A stretch of 18,716 nucleotides of DNA. Origin: an uncultured Collinsella sp. GTDB lineage: Bacteria; Actinomycetota; Coriobacteriia; Coriobacteriales; Coriobacteriaceae. Location: positions 1 through 18,716 of the forward strand of contig URTD01000019.1 in NCBI GenBank assembly GCA_900550735.1, read 5' to 3'. The position numbers were made by a program, and so were the translations under genes. The notes beneath the pieces were generated by a model. It ran no database searches and was not told the origin of the DNA. It saw only the letters and a list, made by a program, of their open reading frames with translations. Below are positions 14,164-18,716 of the stretch, piece after piece. Position 1 is the stretch's first letter. Each line of letters starts with the position of its first letter.

Positions 14164-15801
14164 ATGCAACATATCGATCGGATTATCCGCTCCAAGAACG
14201 TCTTTACCGCGCAAGACGGCATCGATACCGCCCGCGAGCTGGCGATTGCCATCGCAGGCGACCGTATCGTCGCAGTCGGTGCGCCGGATGACGTGATTGC
14301 CGCCGCGCCTGCCGCCACGCCGGTTATCGACTACGGCGAGCAGTTTGTCTGCCCCGGTTTCCATGACGCTCATCTGCACTTCTTCCATACCTCGGTCGGT
14401 TCCTCGCCGTACACGCTCATGGATATGGGCACGTCCGAGGCGGCGCTGGTGCAACATGCGCTCGAGTTTTCCCAGGATCTGCCTAGTGACGCTTGGGTTG
14501 TGGCGCAGGGCTGGCGCGATTACCGTTGGGATCCGCCCGAGCATCCTACCAAGGCGTCGCTCGATGCGGCATTCCCCGATCGTCCCTGCGTTATGTATTC
14601 GGGCGACGGGCACACGCTTTGGCTCAACAGCCGCGCACTCGAGGCGCTCGGCGTCACGCGCGACAGCGAGCCGCCAGCGGGCGGCAGTTACGACAAGGAT
14701 GCAAACGGCGAACTCACAGGCATTGCTCACGAGGCGGCTGCCATGCAGCTGCTACCGCGCTGCCTTGAGTGGCTGGGGGAGGATCGCATCGCAAGCGCTT
14801 ACGCCGATCAAATGAGGCGTATGGCCGAGCAGGGCATCACCTCGATCTGCGATATGTCGCTCATGCCCATGCCGGGCTGCGATTTTATCCGCGACGACGT
14901 CTACGACAAACTGCAGGCAGCCGGCAAGCTGGCCATCCGAGCCCATCTGTTCCCCACGCTGCTGGATGACCAGTCGCGCTTGGAAGAGCTGCAGGCCCGC
15001 TACGCGAACAACGCGCTGCTCTCGGCACCGGGCTTTAAGCAGTTCTTCGATGGCGTGTCGAGCGAACACACGGCGTATCTCACCGAGCCCTATACCAATC
15101 CGCGCTTCCCGGGCGACCAGGGCCGTCTGACAGTTCCTGCCGAGCGCATGCGTAAGCTGGTTCTGGCGGCTGCGGAGCGTGGCCACACTGTGCGTATTCA
15201 CGTCATCGGCGACGGTGCCATCCATGCCGCGCTCGATATCTTTGAGGAGGCCGCCGAACTGTACGGCCTGCCCCAGCACGGTCATAACACGCTCGAGCAT
15301 CTGGAGAACCTCTTGCCCGAGGACATCGATCGTCTACGCAAGCTTAACGTCGTTGCCTCGAGCCAGCCCTGTCACATTACACTCGACCCGGGCGGCCCCG
15401 AGCGCGATCTGGGCCTGGAACGCAGCCGCATCATGTGGCCGTTTGCGACCTATAAGCAGCGCGGCATCCGCCAAGCCTTCGGTACCGACAGCCCTATCAC
15501 GCCCGTTACCAGCATGAACGTGCTCTACACGGCTATTACGCGCCAGGACCCCAAAAGCCACTGGCCCGAGGACGGCTGGTTACCGAGCGAGCGCATCGAT
15601 GCGGCAACGGCCCTGCGCAACTACACGCTTGGCAGCGCGTACGCAGCTGGCGACGAGCAAAACCTCGGCAGCTTGGAGCCCGGCAAGTATGCCGACCTGG
15701 TAGTCCTGGACCAAAACCCGCTCACCATCGACCCCCAAGAACTCCAAGCCACCAAAGTCCAAGCCACCTACCTGGCAGGTAACTTGATTTACGAGCGCTA
15801 A
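14164..15801 (+). CDS. YtcJ-like metal-dependent amidohydrolase (amidohydrolase family 3)
   Basis: A 545-residue TIM-barrel hydrolase. HDAHLH (67-72) gives the metal-binding HxH pair (H70, H72). Mid-barrel histidines lie in VRIHVIGDGAIH and NTLEHLENL, and GTDSPITP carries the catalytic aspartate (D442). The C-terminal ADLVVLDQNPLTID closes the composite beta-sandwich typical of the family. The substrate of YtcJ-like proteins is unknown; amides or cyclic amides are likely. ATGs at 14152, 14158 and 14164 are all possible. 14164 is chosen because GGGGA lies 6 bases upstream, while 14152 lacks a ribosome site. The frame extends back to 12448 only as antisense of the M20 gene. The 168-base divergent spacer to the M20 gene suggests co-control. 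Confidence 0.9.
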   Translation: MQHIDRIIRSKNVFTAQDGIDTARELAIAIAGDRIVAVGAPDDVIAAAPAATPVIDYGEQFVCPGFHDAHLHFFHTSVGSSPYTLMDMGTSEAALVQHALEFSQDLPSDAWVVAQGWRDYRWDPPEHPTKASLDAAFPDRPCVMYSGDGHTLWLNSRALEALGVTRDSEPPAGGSYDKDANGELTGIAHEAAAMQLLPRCLEWLGEDRIASAYADQMRRMAEQGITSICDMSLMPMPGCDFIRDDVYDKLQAAGKLAIRAHLFPTLLDDQSRLEELQARYANNALLSAPGFKQFFDGVSSEHTAYLTEPYTNPRFPGDQGRLTVPAERMRKLVLAAAERGHTVRIHVIGDGAIHAALDIFEEAAELYGLPQHGHNTLEHLENLLPEDIDRLRKLNVVASSQPCHITLDPGGPERDLGLERSRIMWPFATYKQRGIRQAFGTDSPITPVTSMNVLYTAITRQDPKSHWPEDGWLPSERIDAATALRNYTLGSAYAAGDEQNLGSLEPGKYADLVVLDQNPLTIDPQELQATKVQATYLAGNLIYER

Positions 15802-15823
15802 GTATTCATGCCGTACCGTTAAG

Positions 15824-15874
15824 CGCGGCTCGGGCAGCCTTTTTGGGATAGCGCTCGAGCCGCGTTTGCGTTTT
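15824..15874 (+). terminator. Terminator-like hairpin after the YtcJ-like gene
   Basis: CGCGGCTCG (15824-15832) pairs perfectly with CGAGCCGCG (15856-15864) around a 23-base loop, followed by TTTGCGTTTT. Confidence 0.65.
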
Positions 15875-16056
15875 GGTGGGGATCCGCCATGAGCGTTCCT
15901 GCTCTGTTGGATTTGGGTGCGGGGCGGAGGTGCTGCTGCCCCGCGCTCAATTTGGACACCAGCAATGCTATCTCTTGGTGTTTTGCATACTTCCCATTAC
16001 AGATTGCATAAAAAGGCTGGGATGTCCTTCCTGATCCTGATGTACCCCCGCCCGTG

Positions 16057-16081
16057 CCGTGCAAAAAACGGAGTATTCAGC
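16057..16081 (-). repeat. 25-bp intergenic repeat, copy 1 (inverted relative to copy 2)
   Basis: Read on the minus strand it is GCTGAATACTCC, six bases (GTTTTT), then TGCACGG. The same two blocks recur on the plus strand at 16270-16294, so the pair brackets 188 bases as terminal inverted repeats would. Confidence 0.6.
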
Positions 16082-16269
16082 ACCGCGAGCTCTGCCGGTG
16101 CCGCTGCGGCTGAGTAACGTTGCGGAGATTGACGTCATTTTGGGCTCCGGTACGGCGCGAAGCATGCCTTTTTGTCCTGGCGGGGTTTGCCTGCCGACTC
16201 AAATCGCCGGTCGAAGGCGTCCTTGGGACCAATATGGTGTGTCCGGCGTGTATGCAGCCGTCCTGGCTT

Positions 16270-16294
16270 GCTGAATACTCCCAAAAATGCACGG
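16270..16294 (+). repeat. 25-bp intergenic repeat, copy 2
   Basis: GCTGAATACTCC, six bases (CAAAAA), then TGCACGG. Both blocks match copy 1 exactly while the 6-base middle is the complement of the one in copy 1. Confidence 0.6.
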
Positions 16295-16403
16295 TGCTCC
16301 CCAGGGGACCCGTGCGCGCAACGAAAACCATGCCCATGTCGCTATCCGCATCGCCATTTTGCTGCACTGACTTTTCTGAATGTCGGGCCCGAATTAGTTA
16401 ACC

Positions 16404-16552
16404 TGCCTCCCGTGTGGCTCCGGAGGGGCGGGGCATAAGGTTTATCGCGAGTTCCGCACGAGCCGAAGGCCACTTAATGTGGCCTTCGTGCGAGCAGGAC
16501 TGCCCGAGCAGGAAACCTTACGCCCCGCCCCTCCGGAGCCACACGGGAGGCA
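16404..16552. repeat. Large nested palindrome upstream of groES
   Basis: Arms 16404-16443 and 16513-16552 (40 bases each) are reverse complements at 39 positions. The 69-base centre contains a second perfect stem, CGAAGGCCAC (16464-16473) with GTGGCCTTCG (16479-16488), loop TTAAT, and a direct repeat CGAGCAGG (16491-16498 and 16505-16512). The sole arm mismatch (A16435, C16521) becomes a G-U pair in minus-strand RNA. Neither end runs into a T-tract, so it is not an ordinary terminator. Flanks TTAGTTAACC (16394-16403) and TAAGTTATCC (16557-16566) are similar. It could be a MITE-like element or a structured RNA. Confidence 0.75.
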
Positions 16553-16578
16553 TCGCTAAGTTATCCCCCGGCATTCAG

Positions 16579-16609
16579 AAAATCTAAGTGCCAAAAAATA
16601 AGATTTTTT
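16579..16609. other. AT-rich hairpin between the palindrome and groES
   Basis: AAAATCT (16579-16585) can pair with AGATTTT (16601-16607); alternatively AAAAAAT and ATTTTTT within 16593-16609 pair closely. A T6 run follows the first option, so it might end a plus-strand transcript coming from the palindrome. The stem is weak. Confidence 0.35.
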
Positions 16610-16620
16610 GACTCCGTGTT

Positions 16621-16692
16621 GTATAACCCGCCATTCGTGGGTACCATTCAACGCGTACGCAAACAAAAAGGGTTAATTCGCGTGGTATAACC
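16621..16692 (+). promoter_or_regulatory. Candidate groESL control region with repeated GTATAACC
   Basis: GTATAACC occurs twice (16621-16628 and 16685-16692), each offering a TATAAC -10-like hexamer. GGTTA (16671-16675) with TAACC (16688-16692) makes a short dyad at the second. No -35 consensus fits at 16-18 bases. No CIRCE (TTAGCACTC/GAGTGCTAA) or HAIR-type (CTTGAGT/ACTCAAG) operator was found, so heat-shock control, if present, uses another site. Confidence 0.3.
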
Positions 16693-16719
16693 GCGCGGCC
16701 CAAAAAGGAGGAGACAAGC

Positions 16720-17013
16720 ATGTCGTCTTTGAAGCCGCTTGCAGATCGTGTTCTGGTCAAGCCCGACGAGGCCGAGCAGAAGACCGCTTCTGGTCTGTAC
16801 ATCGCCAGCAACGCCCAGGAGAAGCCGCAGCGCGGCACCATCGTTGCCGTGGGTGCCGGCAAGGTCAACGACAAGGGTGAGCGCATCCCCATGGACGTCA
16901 AGGTTGGCGACGTTGTCATCTACGGTAAGTTCGGTGGCAACGAGGTCAAGGTCGACGGCGAGAAGTATCTGCTGATGCGCGCCGACGACATCTACGCCGT
17001 TGTCGAGGCCTAG
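16720..17013 (+). CDS. groES: Co-chaperonin GroES (Cpn10)
   Basis: This 97-residue protein forms the seven-subunit lid of the GroEL folding chamber. It shows the standard features: LKPLADRVLVKPDEAEQKTASGLYI at the N-terminus including the mobile loop (about residues 16-32), GTIVAVGAGK, and VGDVVIYGKFGGNEVKVDGEKYLLMRADDIYAVVE at the end. AAAAAGGAGGAGA is a strong ribosome site. Codons are almost uniformly the G/C-ending preferred set, as expected for a highly expressed gene. It is followed after 96 bases by groEL, presumably in one transcript. Confidence 0.98.
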   Translation: MSSLKPLADRVLVKPDEAEQKTASGLYIASNAQEKPQRGTIVAVGAGKVNDKGERIPMDVKVGDVVIYGKFGGNEVKVDGEKYLLMRADDIYAVVEA

Positions 17014-17109
17014 TCTCGTCAGAATCTCTGATTCGTCTTTGAACGCGGCCGCCGCATAGGACTCGGAAGCGGCGACGCGAGTCACATTTCTTTTGGAGGA
17101 TTACCTACC

Positions 17110-18716
17110 ATGGCAAAGAACATTACGTTCAACACCGATGCCCGCGCTAAGCTTGCCAAGGGCGTCAACACTCTGGCCGACGCCGTTACCGTCACCATGG
17201 GCCCCAAGGGTCGCTACGTTGCGCTGCAGCGCACGTTCGGTGCCCCGACCATCACCAACGACGGCGTTTCCGTCGCCAAGGAGATCGAGCTCGAGGACAA
17301 CATCGAGAACATGGGCGCTCAGCTGGTGAAGGAGGTCGCCACCAAGACCAACGACACCGTGGGTGACGGCACCACCACCGCAACCCTGCTCGCCCAGGCC
17401 ATCGTCAACGATGGCCTGCGCAACGTCGCCGCTGGCGCCAACCCGCTGGCCATTCGTCGCGGCATCGACAAGGCCGTTAACGCCGCCGTCGCCGAGATGA
17501 AGAAGCAGGCCAAGCCGGTCGAGACCAAGGAGCAGATCGCTTCCGTCGGTACCATCTCCGCCGGTGACCCCGAGGTCGGCGAGAAGATCGCCGAGGCCAT
17601 GGAGGTCGTGGGCAAGGACGGCGTCATCACCGTCGAGGATTCCCAGACGTTCGACATCACCATCGACACCGTTGAGGGCATGCAGTTCGACAAGGGCTAT
17701 GTCTCCGCTTACTTCGTCACGGATAACGACCGCATGGAGGCCGTGATGAAGGATCCGTACATCCTCATCACCGACCAGAAGATCTCCAGCGTTCAGGACA
17801 TTATGCCCGTTCTCGAGGCTGTCCAGCGCGCTGGCCGCGGCCTGCTCATCATCGCTGAGGACATCGACGGCGAGGCTCTGCCTACCCTGGTCCTCAACAA
17901 GATTCGCGGCGCCCTCAACGTCTGCGCCGTCAAGGCTCCGGGCTACGGCGATCGCCGCAAGCGCATCCTCGAGGACATCGCCGTCCTCACCGGTGGCCAG
18001 GCTGCCCTGGACGAGCTGGGTGTGAAGGTCGCTGACATCACCGCCGATATGCTCGGTACCGCTAAGTCCGTCACCATCTCCAAGGACAACACCGTCGTCG
18101 TCGGCGGCGCTGGCTCCAAGGAGGCCATCGACGCTCGTATCGCTCAGATCAAGGGTGAGATGGAGAACACCACCTCTGACTTCGACCGCGAGAAGCTCCA
18201 GGAGCGCCTGGCCAAGCTCTCCGGTGGCGTTGCCGTCATCAAGGTCGGCGCTGCTACCGAGTCCGAGCTCAAGGAGATCAAGCATCGCGTCGAGGACGCC
18301 CTGCAGGCTACCCGCGCTGCTGTCGAGGAGGGCATTGTCGCTGGCGGCGGCGTCGCCTTCATGGACGCTGCTCCTGCGCTCGACGCTGTCGAGATCGACG
18401 ACCCCGAGGAGAAGATTGGCGTCGATATCGTCAAGAAGGCTCTGACCGCTCCGGTCGCCACCATCGCCAAGAACGCTGGCTTTGAGGGTGCTGTCGTGGT
18501 CGACAAGGTTGCCGAGCTGCCCGCTGGCCAGGGTCTCAACTCTGCCAACGGCGAGTGGGGCGACATGATTGGGATGGGCGTCCTCGACCCCGTCAAGGTC
18601 AGCCGCGTCACCCTGCAGAATGCTGCTTCTGTCGCCAGCCTGATCCTCATCACCGAGGCCACCGTCTCCGATGTGCCCAAGAACACTCAGCTTGAGGACG
18701 CTATCGCTGCTGCTAC
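17110..18716 (+). CDS. groEL: Chaperonin GroEL (Cpn60), truncated at the window edge
   Basis: 535 codons of an expected ~540-545 are present, so only the last few residues (usually a Gly/Met-rich tail) are missing. The double-ring ATP-driven folding chaperonin is recognised by GPKGR and GDGTTTAT (nucleotide binding, with the ATPase aspartate), the apical domain segment from about residue 190 (EGMQFDKGYVSAYFVT), KAPGYGDRRK, and the closing EEGIVAGGG and DPVKVSR. TTTTGGAGGA precedes the ATG. Small departures from the usual text, such as GPKGRYVALQRTFGAP in place of GPKGRNVVLEKKFGAP, are seen; the second position is normally Asn. Codon bias is strong, fitting high expression. Confidence 0.98.
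   Translation, partial: MAKNITFNTDARAKLAKGVNTLADAVTVTMGPKGRYVALQRTFGAPTITNDGVSVAKEIELEDNIENMGAQLVKEVATKTNDTVGDGTTTATLLAQAIVNDGLRNVAAGANPLAIRRGIDKAVNAAVAEMKKQAKPVETKEQIASVGTISAGDPEVGEKIAEAMEVVGKDGVITVEDSQTFDITIDTVEGMQFDKGYVSAYFVTDNDRMEAVMKDPYILITDQKISSVQDIMPVLEAVQRAGRGLLIIAEDIDGEALPTLVLNKIRGALNVCAVKAPGYGDRRKRILEDIAVLTGGQAALDELGVKVADITADMLGTAKSVTISKDNTVVVGGAGSKEAIDARIAQIKGEMENTTSDFDREKLQERLAKLSGGVAVIKVGAATESELKEIKHRVEDALQATRAAVEEGIVAGGGVAFMDAAPALDAVEIDDPEEKIGVDIVKKALTAPVATIAKNAGFEGAVVVDKVAELPAGQGLNSANGEWGDMIGMGVLDPVKVSRVTLQNAASVASLILITEATVSDVPKNTQLEDAIAAA

Larger units (their letters stand above)
15875..16403. other. Gene-poor, repeat-rich spacer
   Basis: No frame here has a ribosome site plus a recognisable product; the longest are under 100 codons and overlap on both strands. 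The stretch holds several inverted repeats: GCGGGGC (15919-15925) with GCCCCGC (15938-15944), ACACCA (15956-15961) with TGGTGT (15976-15981), and the 25-bp pair listed separately. Composition is patchier than the coding regions. A decayed gene or a non-coding RNA cannot be excluded. Confidence 0.6.

Noticed and set aside
13996..14730. Upstream extension of the M20 frame
   Set aside because: It overlaps the YtcJ-like gene in antisense and reads as non-protein-like sequence; a good start with AAGGAGC exists at 13995.
15917..16438. Several 60-100 codon frames on both strands in the gene-poor spacer
   Set aside because: They overlap each other, lack ribosome sites, have no recognisable motifs and run through inverted repeats.
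16608..16627. TTGACT plus TATAAC as a groES promoter
   Set aside because: Spacing is only 8 bases, too short for a sigma-70-type promoter.
1..18716. CRISPR arrays, tRNA/rRNA genes, transposases, toxin-antitoxin or defence genes
   Set aside because: None could be recognised by reading both strands; no regular repeat-spacer pattern, cloverleaf or relevant protein motif was seen.

Overview
The window is a high-GC bacterial chromosome segment with long intergenic spaces. Its gene families and small dispersed repeats fit the class Coriobacteriia (Actinomycetota), most likely Collinsella or a close relative. Supporting signs are the near-exclusive G/C-ending codons, type III pantothenate kinase, an amaP/DUF2273/asp23 envelope-stress cluster, groES-groEL without a visible CIRCE element, and gene-end hairpins built around AAAGG(G)GACA. 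The genus is inferred; no search was run.

Layout. 1-1724 (minus): an OPT-family transporter whose last ~95 visible codons switch in frame to a CbiM-type cobalt permease C-terminus with different codon use. This is the most suspicious place in the window: either a recombinant gene or an assembly chimera. 1917-4759 (plus): housekeeping genes, each with its own leader: coaX, a dCMP deaminase, a NifU C-terminal-domain protein and lgt. 4895-7078: a large polytopic membrane protein (DUF6020-like). 7244-8050: yebC. 8217-9703: the three-gene amaP, DUF2273, asp23 cluster. 9912-10934: a YitT-family membrane protein. 11084-12391: a zinc-ribbon membrane protein with a Pro/Glu-rich tail, converging on an M20 amidohydrolase (12532-13995, minus) across a shared hairpin terminator. 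14164-15801: a YtcJ-like amidohydrolase, divergent from the M20 gene. 15802-16719: about 900 bases with no convincing gene but much inverted-repeat structure. 16720-18716: groES and nearly all of groEL, cut by the window edge.

The genes are mainly core metabolism (CoA, dUMP supply, Fe-S assembly), envelope biogenesis and stress (lgt, amaP/asp23, YitT), translation support (yebC) and protein folding (groESL). The two hydrolases probably serve peptide or amide salvage.

The most unusual non-coding structure is a nested palindrome at 16404-16552, with 40-base arms matching at 39 positions, upstream of groES. Its only mismatch becomes a G-U pair in a minus-strand RNA. Other notable items are a 55-bp dispersed repeat present twice in opposite orientation at gene ends, and a second inverted pair of 25-bp elements at 16057 and 16270. 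No CRISPR array, tRNA, rRNA, transposase or evident defence system was seen.
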